Positions 10,060 to 22,400 of a stretch of DNA of 64,000 nucleotides are shown here, piece after piece. This DNA is from Cycas panzhihuaensis. Lineage: Eukaryota > Cycadophyta. The position numbers and the translations under genes were made by a program. The stretch spans positions 188,921,741-188,985,740 of the forward strand of contig CM041465.1 of the NCBI GenBank assembly GCA_023213395.1. Reading direction: 5' to 3'. Under the pieces are notes generated by a model. It did no database searches. It was not told the origin of the DNA and saw only the letters and a list, made by a program, of their open reading frames with translations. The stretch's first letter is position 1. Every line of letters starts with the position of its first letter.

Positions 10060-13000
10060 TCAGTTAGAGATGGAATCTCTAAGGCTGAGTTGCCTTCTGA
10101 ACTGTTCAAACTTCACCCTCTTTAGTGGTTTGGTAAAGATATCACCCACTTGATTTGCTATGGGGTAGTACTCTAGTTGAATTATGGCAACCCTAACTTA
10201 TATTTTTCTAGGGTTCAATCTAATCTATACTTATTTTTAAACACCCATTTATTTTGAACTACCTTTCTTCCAAGTGATAGATCAACGAGCTTCCATGTAT
10301 CATTCTTAATAAGAGATTAGTACTCTTCATTCATGACATTTCTCCAAGTTATATTAGGTGTAGTTTTATTAGTTCAAACTCAATAGAAAGTGATTTGTGC
10401 ATCCTTACTCTTTGGGAACTTCTAGTGTCAGTTTTGCCTACCTCATCTGGTTGCATATCCTTCTGTATCTAGTAGGTTTTAGGAAAACCTAGAGTGAGGA
10501 ATGAGGTTTTCATTTCTATAGTTTTTTAGTCTTCATTTTGATCCTAAAAAGGATCATGTGAAATGTTTGGCATGAAGGAAGTTGACGATATTAGAGAAGA
10601 TGAGATAACCACTGATGTTGGAGAAGGTGGTTGTTCTTATATGGCTTTGCCTTTGTCAACTTGGTTGTTCTCAAATAATGGTGTTGGATGTACACACATT
10701 GGTTGAGAGTCACAACTTGTATCCTTTAGGGCTCTATTATCAGATTCTAGGATTTCGAGTAACTTTTAAGCATCTGCCCCCCTAAATTTTGGAATCTAGA
10801 TATCAAATTTAGTAGCATCATTAAATCAGTACAAAGGTATCTTGGAGTTAAGTTTGTGCAATTAATTTTTAATATCTGTAAAGATAACATCTTTAGTAAT
10901 GATAATTTTACACTGTGAAGGTAGAAAAACCTTATACCCCTTTTTGTCCATAGGGTATCTGACAAAGATGCCTTTGAGGGCTCTATCCTGGAACTTATTT
11001 TTATGTTCCTCTAAAATGTAAGCATAATAAGTAGAGCTAAAAATTTTGAAGTGGGAGATAGAGGGGGTTTGTCTATACCACATTTCATATACAGAGGGGC
11101 TGAGCTTGGAGGGACTTATAATATTGATGTAATACATGATAGTCTAGATAGCCTCAACCCAAGGATAGACAAGGATATTCTTATATACTAGTATAGCATA
11201 AGTCATATTCATGATGATCCTATTCATACACTCAACAATTCTATTTTTATTGGGGTGTACCTACAATAATGGTTGATCTTATGGTAATGTAGGTATGATT
11301 CAAACTCATTGGTAGTGTACTCACTACTATTATTAGTCCCAAGTATTTTGATTTTGAATCTAGATTCATTTTTCACATGGGTCTTGAAATATTAAAACAT
11401 AGAAAATGCTTCATCTTTCATTGCAAGTAAAGCAACCCATACTTTCTTAGTAAACTTATCAATGAAAGTAATATAGTACCACTCCTATTTGAGAGAAGGG
11501 ATAGGCATAGGATTGTATATTGGCTAGATTTCTATTAACTATAAGAAAAAGGTTGTCTTTAGGATTTGACAATAATATATACTTCGCATTTGAAGGGCTT
11601 AAAGAAGAGCCTAGGCATACTAGGAAGAGTGGCATGTAGTTCTCTTAAACGATTAATTTTAATATGGCCCATATAAACATGCCATAGGTATGTTTGGGAT
11701 AACTTTTGAGAAGCCAGGGTTATGGTAATAACAGATTTGTCATCAACATAGTTGGCTTGAAAGGATGGTGAGTAGTTTGGTGAAAAAATTTACCATCAAG
11801 AATTTTGGTCATAACCACAGCATTTGAAGGAGGGTGAATGACATAGAGAGTTTGATTATTTATAGTTACACTCAGATCAAATCCACAACAGATAAGGGTT
11901 GATAGGGAGAGTAGGTTTTACTTTAGAGTAGGAATATATAAAACATCAACAAGGGTAAAATTTGGAAGGCTTGGGAGTTTTAACCAAATAGTTCCAAGTC
12001 CTTTAACTGGCTGAGATGATTTATTAGCCATATGTACAACACCACAAATTTTAGAGTTAAAATCCTAAAAGAACTAGCAATGGTAAGTCATATATTATGT
12101 TGCTCCAGTATCCATGATCTAAGATGAAGTATTTAAGGTGGAAATATTAACAACTCTAAGTGGTGAAGGCAAAAGTAAATAAGCATAACCACAATGAGCC
12201 TCTATATACCTAGTGGATCTATTAATAATATTTAATAAAGTGGCCCCAATTCTTTGAAGGTATACATGAGTAAATTGCATTCCACCAAAAGTATCTTTGA
12301 AATAAGTATTATCAACATTATGTGTACCATGGCACTATTAATAGGTTGGTAGTTTGTTGGTGGTGATTTTATAATTTTTGGTATAGTGTTCTTTTTTATG
12401 ATATCTTCGGCACACAATTATTTAATTTCCAGTCCCATAAGATGTATTAGATTGGCTAGATTATCTCTGATTGCTAAATCTAGGTCTAGGTTGATTATTT
12501 TGGCCTTAGCCTTGGGACTATTTTTATTAGTGTTATGGAGCCTGTTGACCATGAGGACATTGTTCTTGTTGTCTGCTTTTACCTCTTCTATATGAATTAC
12601 CACCTCTGCGAGAGGATAGACCTTGATTTTTGGTATAAAAAAGATCTGTTGTCACTTCAAAAGTAATATTGATATGATCTGATAAAGTGGCAAAGTTGGT
12701 ATCAAAAGTCTTATCAAATTCGATGAACTTATTAGCAAGATCCTCAAAGTTTAGGGTCTTCAAGGTGCCACTAGATTGAAGACTTCCTAATAGATTTTTG
12801 TAATCTGGGATATGGAGACATGACTGAATTAAGAAAGCCCATATAATGCATTGAGTCTTTAAGTCTTTATTGATGGCTTATTTAATGGGATAGAAGAGAT
12901 TGATTGTCTCACTTAAGTGTCATGTCTGTATTTTCAATTTGCTCATCTTCAATACTAAGTGAACAAATTCCAAGTCTGATTTAGTGTGAAACTTCTTCTT

Positions 13001-13270
13001 GAGAACTTTAAAAACTTTCCATAATATATCATGTATAACTTCATTAATGAGGTTATATAGGGAATAATTAGTGACAAGAAGTATCCCTAAATAAATTTTA
13101 TCATTATCAAGTTTCCATTAATGTTTGCCTGCAGTATCAACATGAGGAGTTAGAGGAGTTCCTCTAGAGGCAGGTGTGGTAGCAGTGGTAGTAATAATTT
13201 GTGTAAGCTGCAAGTGAACTTTAAAGACATTTATACTTTATAGCACTTCTAATACTAGTGTACCAGATGT
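10060..13270 (-). pseudogene. Copia gag-pol polyprotein remnant of the inner element
   Basis: On the minus strand, gag occupies about 13270-12400 (NFEDLANKFIEFDKTFDTNF at 12763 onward, then a basic stretch). Protease and pre-integrase are badly decayed (about 12200-11600). The integrase core around 11500-11250 reads FIDKFTKKVWVALLAMKDEA, followed by a worn DNGGEY box. The integrase C-terminal part is open at 11137-10862 (SPSVYEMWYRQTPSISHFKIF, then KGIFVRYPMDKKGYKVF). An RT start (NDTWKLVDLSLGRK ... KWVFKNKYRL) lies at about 10350-10200. It joins directly to the RNase H tail (DIFTKPLKRVKFEQF-like) at about 10190-10060. The RT catalytic region and most of RNase H are therefore deleted, and the element could not replicate by itself. 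Confidence 0.75.
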
Positions 13271-14489
13271 CCCAATTTTTAGTTCCTTTAAGAATATAAT
13301 TCATATTTTGCATGAATTGTGAAGATATGGTATCTTTTGAGAAGGGAAAAAATGAATAAGAGACTACGAAAATGATAGTAATAAATTACCAATTACTATT
13401 TACAAATAGGAGATGTAATGAAGTAGTGTAGTAAAAGAGAGAATAAAGAAATGAGAATAGTTTCTCAAAGATGAACGAAGTAACTTAGAGAAAAGTCATA
13501 AACACTTGTGATAAATATTAACCTGATGCAGTAGGAATATGAGAAGAACTATGATGAAAATTTGCCACTAATACTTATGGAAAATATTAACCTAATACAA
13601 TAAGAATATGAGAAGTACTATGATTATGATTAAACTATGGATCACTTTTTACAAATAAGTGATTAATATACAAGATTATAAGCCAATGTAGAAGCTGACA
13701 TCATTAGGTGTACATAACTTTGAAACTTAAATATATGATGTGTAATTAACCCAATAACCTCTAATTTATGTCTAATATATAATTGAGGTTGTTGAAGGGA
13801 TGCCTAGGCTTATGGTAGAATTAAGTTGGCATTCACCTGTGATACCCATAATTATGCTTATTGATGAAATCTAAGTCACCACAGAGCTCAGGTACTCTAA
13901 ATCCTTATCTAGTTCACCAATGAACAACTATTTACCTCCTCTGAAGAGTGGTATGTGCATACCTATGGCTATGATAGGTATTGGATTAGTTATATTTTAA
14001 TCTTATATTAAAGTTTTAGTTTTCTTGGTTTGTTATTAGGATAATCCCTGATTAAGGCACGATGGTATGGCTAACCAAACCTTACCAATAATTTAGTTCA
14101 GTCTAGTCCTAACTTGAAACCCACACCTCTTTTATGGTATAACATTCTACCAACCAAGGTATCTCAACCTTGTGGAGTGTGTGAACAAGTATAAGATGAT
14201 GGAAAATAATGTACGTGATGCATTCCTTTTAGGGAGAGTGAAAAGATTATCGAATTTGTATCAAACGTACATATAATTGAAAATAGAGTGCTTTTGTAGT
14301 GCTTACTTAAAGTGCCTTTAGAGTGCTTGCTTGAAGTGATCTTAGAGTAGTAAAATGAAATATAGATAAATGAGTGAAGACACTAGATATTAGTATGTTC
14401 CAGGTGTTTTTTTACTCACTTTTATAATAGGCTTTTAAGCCTTATAAAAAGAAAGAAATTTTCTTCATTTTTTTTAACAAAAAAGTAGT

Positions 14490-14870
14490 CTTCACTAAAA
14501 CATTAATAACTTTCTTCTATAATAACAAAATTGAGTGATAATTTTTGTGTTGCAAACTAGACTTAGAGATGCATCTTTAAGAAGTGGAATTAGGTCCAAA
14601 TAATTTTTGAAAAAATTTTGGAAGTCTCACAAAGTGGATAAAATATATTTTTCTAAAAATTTTATTAAAAATAATAATTATTCACTAAAACATCAATAAC
14701 TTTCTCATATGACAACAAAATTAGGCACCAATTTTTGTGTTGGAAAGTAGACATAGAGCTACATCTTTATCAATTAGAATTAGGTTAATTAGAGCTATGT
14801 AGAAATTTTGGCAAACCTATGAACTTTAGCAAGTAGATTTTATTTCTATAGAAAATTTAGCTTACAAATA
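14490..14870. repeat. Direct duplication of about 185 bp in the element leader
   Basis: TTCACTAAAACATTAATAAC (about 14494) recurs as TTCACTAAAACATCAATAAC (about 14680). The following 90 bases also match between the two copies, ending TGGAATTAGGT and TAGAATTAGGT. Similar phrases about slow recovery of matching (AATAACTTT...) appear in the leader of the element at 55.2-57.7 kb, but alignment there is weak. Confidence 0.65.
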
Positions 14871-15255
14871 TCTCATTAACACATGACACCATATGAAATT
14901 TCCATATTTTTTTAATCACCAGGATCCCAATATAGGAAAGGTGAGAGCATATAATGATGAATATTTAAATGACTCTAAATTCTTAAAAAAAATAGCAGAA
15001 CTTCCCCTATATTCTTCTAAATGCTAGAAAAAGTTTAGAAAAAGAGTAGCTCTTATAAAATGGGGAGGTAAGAATGAGCCTCCTCCATTAAAATTTTATT
15101 TTTATATTGAGAGAGGGAGCATTAGAGTTAGGTGAAATAAAATTATACATAATGCACATGAAAGTGTATTTTAATTAAGTGATCTAATTTAGAGTTTACT
15201 TAAGACCCTTTTTAGGAATAATCAACTAATATAATAACCTTATGACATTAACCCA

Positions 15256-17292
15256 TTTTATTAATCACCTATTAATATAATATAAAGTTATGTATGCATG
15301 TATATACTCTTCTACTTGTGAAATATTCATTTTGTTTATGATATTTAATCATGCAAATCACCTAGCCTATGTTGGATTATCTACTATTGAGTATATAGTA
15401 ATCCGTCGAGGGACTGCGTGATGATTTAACACAACTGCATGAATTCTATTCACCTATGTGATTATAGTCATTAGCCAACTGATATTACCTCTTTGCATAT
15501 GAGTTATATAAGAGGGGTTTCTGGGAATAAGTTAGGTGAGTTTAAGGGTGAGTTGGGCATATGTCAAGGTAGTGAAGTTTACTAATTGATAGGTATGACA
15601 AGAGAAATGGGTGAGTAAGGGCAAGTGAAGTGAGATACGTTAGCTAAAAAGTGTTGCAAACTCTATTACTATTGATTAGTGTGGTATAGATCATTACACA
15701 AAGTTCATATATATATGTTTATTTAGTGAAATAAGAGTGTTTATTTTGATATATTTGATTTCTATTGCATTAAATATGTATGAGGTGATAAGAAGTTTAA
15801 AATTTGCTATTTGTATGAGTGGTTGTTATTTATGATAGACTGTTATACTTTACTAGTTAGATTAGTGTTAGCATAATGGTTTGTGGCATGTTTGATATTG
15901 GTTCAATATGTGTGCATATCTAAACAAGTCTGATATTGAAATAAGATAGTGTTTGATAAAAATTTAAAGTGTAAATAGAAAGGTCTAAGAAAAGAGACCT
16001 TAAAATTAGTTATACCTTTATCATAATATGAAATGAGAGATGATTGTCTCGTGTACCCTTCTTAGGTTACATTATAGGTGCCATGATGTAGTTTAGTACA
16101 TGTTATAATTTTCTCTTATAGATTTATAGCAAAAGTTATAGTAGCTAGGTATTGGGCACCTTCTTGTGACTATTCGTGCTATATTTTCCCCTTTAAGTAT
16201 GTGTTTAGACCAGTAAGAAGCCTTACATTTATTCCTTAAGTGCATTGGAGTGCACACATCTTATATAAAAATTGTAGTAGTAGAATTGAAAGAGTTTAAA
16301 GCCCATGGAGTTGATTAAACAAATCTTACAAATAGTGTGATCTACAAGGGAATACATTATGATTACTCTTGATGTTAAATGAAGAGTTATTGACATATCA
16401 TATTGAGTGTCATCTGATTACAAGTTTTATCCCTCATTTCTTTACTTTTCTGAGGTGTGATTCAATAAGTGTGGAGGTTTGTTTTCCTAACATTATGTTT
16501 GAGATAGAAGTAGGATTAGGTGAAAGATTAATGATGAGGAGACATTTTTTGAAGAGACATGGATTGCAAGTCCATGTTCTATTGATGGTTGAAGACCTAT
16601 AGGATGATTGAAGATAATGGATCGACATGGGAATTAAAGTATAAGATAAACAACAATGTTCCAGCTAGATGAGATTCATAATGGAGAGTTGTATTAATAG
16701 AGAGTCATATATGTGGGATTTGGTTCCCTTTCATTGCTCAATAGTCTAGTCGATATGCAAGTTGGTAAAACTTATTACATAGGAGATTTTATATAGAAAG
16801 AAGGATTAAGGTATGAGGAGACATTTACACTGATATCTATGTTAATTAGTCCATTTGATGCTTACTTTGGTAGCTTTAGATAGTTGGGTGTCATATCACA
16901 TCATATCAATGTTATTTAATGGAGACTTGAAGAGGAGATTCACATGGCTCAAGTGGCTCAACCTCTTGGTTTAGTCAAAGGAATGTGGTTGAGTTTTATG
17001 GACAAAGTGTTGGGTGCAGGGAGAGAGTTGTATGGTTACAGGGATTATTGGAGTATTTCTAAGGAATTAGGTACATATGAGGCATAGAACCATTACATCT
17101 GGGAGAAGATCATATAAGGGAAGATGCACGTTGAAGTTTATCAAAGTGGATATCAACTCATGGACATGTTCACTAAGCTCAAACTGATGATTATTACATC
17201 GATGTTCATGCATATTGGGTAAGGATATTCTTGAGAGGGGATCTATTGCTAAGGATAATCCTTGTTATCCCATGTTTATATTAAAAAGAGAT
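15256..17292 (+). pseudogene. Right half of the plus-strand copia: RT and RNase H fragments
   Basis: 15256-16700 is AT-rich and shows no secure domain. At 16713-16870 the plus strand reads as the copia RT start (WDLVPFH ... CKLV, stops, then LRYEETFTLISMLI), the equivalent of W-x-LV-x-LP ... YKARLVAKG ... YEETFAPV. The rest of RT is absent. At 17091-17220 comes the RNase H tail (HYIWEKI*GKMHVEV ... LMDMFTKLKL), matching the family's H-F-I-R-E...DMLTK. The polypurine-like AAAAAGAGAT at 17283-17292 precedes the 3' LTR. The ATG frame at 16369-16602 is open but not recognised. The coding region has a large internal deletion besides many stops. Confidence 0.6.
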
Positions 17293-17610
17293 TTTCCAAT
17301 ATATGTATACTGATCAATTAATATAAAGTGGGCCTATTTATATGTCTAATTATATGGAGAATATTCTTGATATAGGAGAATCAACATATGTAAATGTAAC
17401 TATATTAGGATACTTTGGATCTATAAATATAGATCAAAATCCATATCTTATATAATATTAGATTGTCAAAAATATGATATAATATTATTTTTTGTGTTTT
17501 CACCCATGAGTTTCCCACGAAAATATGATATCCCATGCCTGTGATTTCTATTATGATCTATCTAATATGAAATATTTTATCAACATTGTTTATATTTGTA
17601 TTTTCCAATG
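17293..17610 (+). repeat. Right LTR of the plus-strand copia
   Basis: Copy of 8406-8726. The terminal TTTTCCAACA has decayed to TTTTCCAATG before the GACTC target duplication. The left end is set by alignment to the left LTR start, not by an intact TG. Confidence 0.8.
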
Positions 17611-19116
17611 GACTCTAACTCTAAGCATGCAACCAAAAGCTCTCTCCCTAAGAGGCATAACTCTAAAAAGTTTAATATTCAAAATAAACTTCCTATAAAA
17701 GAGGGAGAGCCTAAGAAAACCATTAATATAATGGAATCTTATGAAAACTTTACCTTAACCAAGTCCCTTGATGTGGATTCACCACCTAAGGACAAGCCTT
17801 TAAATCCCCCCCCCTTAATTACTAGTCAAACCTATTTCCTTTAGGTTGAAACCATAATTTACCAAGGAAGGCTTTTTCTTACTTGTGGAGGAATTAAAAT
17901 CTATCCCTACTGGGATCTCAATCATGCATTTGTTAAAAAGCTATCATGATCAAAGGTAACTTCTTTTGGATATTCTTGGGGTCCCTAGGTCTAGTTCACT
18001 TAGAAATCTTACCTTGGTTTTGATCTCCTTATGTTGTTTGATGAGAAAGAGAGAAATAACAATGATGCTACTCCTTCCTATATTAAGATCATAAAGGACA
18101 ATATTAAAATTAAGAGATATATAATTGATGAAGGCTCTTAACATTAATGTTATCCCCTTATGCCTTGTAAAAGATTTGGAGATTTTAGCCTATGAGCCAG
18201 TTGATTAGGTTTACTAGGGTTATGATAAGAATCATAAGACCCCCATTGGATAATTTACTTTCCCTCTTAGCCTAGTAGGTAAGACTATCATGGTTGAATC
18301 CACCATCATTGAATTTGACTTTAAGTTTAACATGTTATTGGGTCATCTATGAATTAGTAAAATGTTAACAATATGCTCCTTATTATTTGGTGAACTCAAG
18401 TTTGTCCATAAAGGTGAACTTAAAATTATTAAGTGTAAAAATAAACTTGTTCAAAATCCTATCCCATTAGTTGAAACTATCTAAGAGGAAGAAGAGTCTT
18501 CATCCCCTTTTATCTCTTTAGGGTTTGGGTAGTATTTTGACATAGAATCTATCCTCTAACCTAGTCAAGAGGAGGTGGAATATATTCATATGATTACCAC
18601 TACTTTCATCTAGGACAACTCTCCTCCTAACCATATTGAAATATCCCCCCTTGCTAAGGCAATTGAAAATTCATCCTTGATCATCAATTCCATCAATTAT
18701 ATTACACCCCAATAAAGTATGGAGTCTCAACTTGATTTACTAACTTAACTTGATTAGAGTTTCCTTACCCAAACAACCCCTTCACAAAGGACACCCACCC
18801 TTGTAGGTATTATCCCCTTTTCTTCTATTTCTTTATCACCAGAGTCAACCCCTTTGGGCCAACTACCCCATGCTCCTCCTTGTAATAAGGACTCAATCCC
18901 TAACAGTATCCTCCACCTAGACCATTTTAAAAAGGATGACACTATTCTTGAGCATTTGGCAAGAACCTCCACTAACATCTTGCCCCATCATCACAAGCTT
19001 GATTTTGCTAAATATATCCAACCTGACTCACCTTCATCAACCCAAGACTATAACATTCATTTCTCTATCTTTATCACTCAACCTAATCCCTCCTCACTTT
19101 GAAGAAGGAAATACCA
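17611..19116 (+). pseudogene. Ty3/gypsy-like element, gag C-terminus and aspartic protease (right half)
   Basis: The frame resumes directly after the copia insertion (DSNSKHATKSS, open to 17844) and is Lys/Pro-rich. At 18060-18460 it reads as a gypsy-type retropepsin. IDEGS at 18124 is followed, after a frameshift, by ALN-like LNINVIPL: the D-x-G-S-A-L-N active-site pattern of plant gypsy proteases. Next come GKTIMVESTIIEFDFKFNML and a worn LLGRPWI box read as LLGHL*IS. The stretch 18480-19100 is a Ser/Pro-rich linker that remains open at 18854-19102. RT, RNase H and integrase are not found in the window; the element is cut at 19117 by the Copia-B LTR. Class is inferred from the protease pattern and gag. 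Confidence 0.65.
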
Positions 19117-19486
19117 TGTTGGTTGAAGATACTATTAATAAAACCTAATAAGACTATTGAAATAATCAAGCTAAATCAGTAAATGAGAGTAGATCAAATA
19201 GACAAATGTTCACATATAAATTTGTTACATCATGAGGCTCCAATCTGGTAGAGATTTTGCATTACCAGTCTTCCAATATATAAATGAGGTGAGTAGGGCT
19301 TAATTTATAATCATACCACTAAGGTTTACATCAATATTATTAGTTGAATTATCATTATAAATGGTGAACCCAACATATTTATAAATTATGATTAAATTAC
19401 AAATAGGGGTTGACTATATACTATACAAATATACACATATACACACATGTTACATGGTAATTAAGATGACATTATAAGTTTTAACA
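19117..19486 (-). repeat. 3' LTR of Copia-B
   Basis: Runs from TGTTGGTTGAAG to AAGTTTTAACA, 370 bp. On the minus strand the polypurine tract AAGGAAGGG (19487-19500 region) lies just upstream of it. The RNase H C-terminus ends just before that, so this is the 3' LTR of the minus-strand element to its right. No matching 5' LTR is present in the window. Confidence 0.75.
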
Positions 19487-22400
19487 CCCTTCCTTAACGG
19501 TAGCTTTATTATATTTGATGGCAAGGTAATGTCGAAACCATTCAAACTTTAGTTTGCCAAGTGCTTTGATGAATATATATATAATCCGGTCCTTAGTTGG
19601 ATAGTAAATGAGATCTACTTCTTTGTTTTAAACATGCTCATAGATGAAGTAATTGTAGACCTCAATATGCTTGGTTCTTGTATGTAAAACTAGATTTCTT
19701 ATCATCTTCAACACACTCTAGTTATCATAGCAAAGAGTAGTAGGTGTAGTTTGTTGGAGTCCAAGCTCAACAAGAATCCTTTTGAGCTAAATCAACATTC
19801 TAGTGACATGAACAACTACTTTGTATTTAGCTTTAATATAGGAAAGAGCAACATTTGGATACTTCTTATAACTCCAAGGGATTGCATCTAAATTTATATC
19901 AAAAGAGTATCCTAAAGTTGAATGATGAGTGTCTTGGTAACCTGATCAGTTAGGATCTGCATGCCCTCTCAGGATATGAGACTCAATTTGGTTAAATTTA
20001 AGTTCAAACTAGTATATATCACAAATGTATTTAAGAATTCTAGTTGCAACTTTCTAGTGGGATACTTTAGGCTTTGATATATACCTAGAATATATCTTAA
20101 TTGTATAAGAGATGTCTAATCAAGTATGGGTGAGGTAGATAAGACTCTCAACTAACTACTGATATAAAGTAGGATCAAATAGTTTGCCTTACTCATCTAT
20201 GTTCAACTCAGTTCTTATTTCTATGGTAATTGGTACTAGCTTGCAAGTTTTCATCTTGAATCAGTACAAGAGTTCATTGGCATATTTTGATTGAGACAAG
20301 AAGATGTGGCATGGTTCTTACTAAATATCAATTCTAAGGAAATCATGGAGAAACCCAATATCTATCATCTCAAAGTTATATTTTAGCTTCTGATTATAGC
20401 TAAGCTATGCCTTTAGTATCATTGCCTGTGATTACTAGATTATCCACATAAAGAACAATGCTGGTGATTAAGTTTTCTCTAACCTAAACATATAAGTCTG
20501 GGTTAGAGGATGAATGATGGAATCCATTTTAAGTGAGAAAGGTATTAACCTTTGCATATCATGCATGTGGTACCTAGTTTAGTCCATATAAGGATTTCTT
20601 AAGCTTATAAACTAAGTGTTCTTTACCTAGAACAATATAATTAGGAGGTTGTTTTAAGAAAACCTCTTCTATGAACTCTCTATTAAATAAAGAACTCTTC
20701 ACATCCATTTGGTAGACTAACCAGTTGAATTGGGCTACTAGTGACATTACTAAATAGAATGTGGTTATGTTAGCTATCGGTGCAAAAAGGTCTCATCATA
20801 GTCTACCCCTTCCTACTCTTTGAAACCTTTTGTAATAAGACAAGCTTTGTGACACTTGACAATATCATTTATATAGAATTTGGTTTTATAGATCCATCTA
20901 CAATTGACTTTTTTGCAAGTGGCAATTTTGCTAGCTCCCAAGTTTCATTTTTGAGGATGGAGTTCAACTCTTCATTTATAACTACTTTTCACATTTGGTC
21001 TTTGATTGCCTCCTTAAACATAAAAGGCTTAAGGTTTTCTAAAACACTTTCCATTAGGGAAAAATTAGTAGAGTGTCTCATCTTTGATGGCCTTTTAGGA
21101 GTTGTAGAAGGAGGAGGAGTATCCTTTAACAATTGTTGAATCTACTTAAGAGGTGGCTGAATATTGGTGGCTTCTACATGAAGGTCATCAACTAAAATAA
21201 GTGACATAATTGTGCTTACTTTTATTATAGAAGTGGAAACTATTAAAATTGATAAAGGACCTAGTGTGTATGAGGAGGTTGGCATTGGTAGATCTAGTAT
21301 GGATGTAAGAGGCACTTAAGGCACACCAACTTTATCTTTTGCTATAAACTAAATTTAAAGGAAATCCAAGTCCTATATATCTTCTATAAAGATGACATCA
21401 TAAGGTGTAAATACTTGGTTCCCAATAATATCAAATAGCATGTATGCTTTACAACTAAGTACATACCGAAGAAAGATGAACTTAAGGATTTTGTCATCAA
21501 GCTTCTTTCTGTTCTCCTTTGAAACAAGTTTATACGACATGCATCTAAATATCTTTAATTATATAACTATTAGTTTAAGTCCTATCCAAGCCTCCTCATG
21601 AGTGATATTTCTAATAATAACTATGGGACTTTATTTTATAAGATATAATGTTGTTGTGATAGAATTAACCCAAAATCATATAGAAAAGTTGGCTCTACTC
21701 ATCATAGCTTTAGATTTATTCACTAATGTTTGGTTCTTTTTCTTAGCTACATTATTTTGTTGAAGTGTGTGAGGTGCTAAAAACTAGCATTTGATGCCAT
21801 ATTATTTACAAAAATTGGTGAATTGATTTGAGATGTATCCACCACCATTATTAGATCTGAGTATCTTAATGGTGATGCCACTCTTATTTTCTACCTCATC
21901 TTTAAACTCGAATTTATCTAGGTCTTGGTACTTGTTTCTTAGGAAGTAAACACATACTTTCCTAGAATAATAATCTATAAATATCATGAAATATAGGCTA
22001 CCATTGAGTTATTGTACTAACATAAGACTATAAATATTTGAATGGACCAACTCCAATGGTTAGGAGGCTCTCCATGCATTCTTAGATGGTAAATTTTCCT
22101 TTTATTGCTTTCCCACAAGTCATGCCTTAGAAATGCTATTGTATCTCTTGATATTGGGTAAGCCGTGCACCATATGAAGCCTTGACATAAGGTTTAAATT
22201 TTACATATTTAAGTAACCTAGGGATTGATTCCATAACTAGTCCTTGGTACTATTTGATACAGATGTATCATTTGTGTGGGAGCATTCACTTAGTTTTTGG
22301 ACATAAGGTTAGTCTTCTACTATGATCTCCTTACTTTTATCAAGTGGGATACTTTGAGCTATTGAGCAAGATTTTGTTGGTGGACTGGTCATTATAAGAA

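Larger units (their letters stand above)
9385..15255 (-). mobile_element. Inner minus-strand Ty1/copia element, RT-deleted
   Basis: The long terminal copies are 9385-9626 and about 15022-15255. They share GAAAAAGAGTAGCTCT, GAGAGAGGGAGCATTAGAGT and GACATTAACCCA. On the minus strand the polypurine tract AAGGAGGAGATTG lies just before the left copy (9630-9650), the classic copia PPT/3'-LTR junction. The right copy is the 5' LTR. Read from the right: a long leader (about 13300-15021), gag, protease and integrase, a stub of RT, and the RNase H tail. The outer borders of the LTRs on their low-coordinate side are uncertain and I could not find a target duplication. Confidence 0.75.
8406..17610 (+). 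mobile_element. Plus-strand Ty1/copia element inserted in the gypsy gag, itself interrupted
   Basis: Two similar LTRs bound the element (8406-8726 and about 17293-17610). It is flanked by the perfect 5-bp target duplication GACTC (8401-8405 and 17611-17615). A primer site follows the left LTR. The gypsy reading frame continues from one side of the duplication to the other, which confirms the insertion. About 5.9 kb of the interior (9385-15255) is a later minus-strand copia insertion; the element proper is therefore about 3.3 kb and has lost most of its coding region. Family: copia, from the RT and RNase H remnants at 16713-16870 and 17091-17220. Confidence 0.85.

Noticed and set aside
18754-18978. 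Minus-strand open frame opposite the gypsy linker
   Set aside because: Shadow of the Ser/Pro-rich plus-strand linker between protease and RT.
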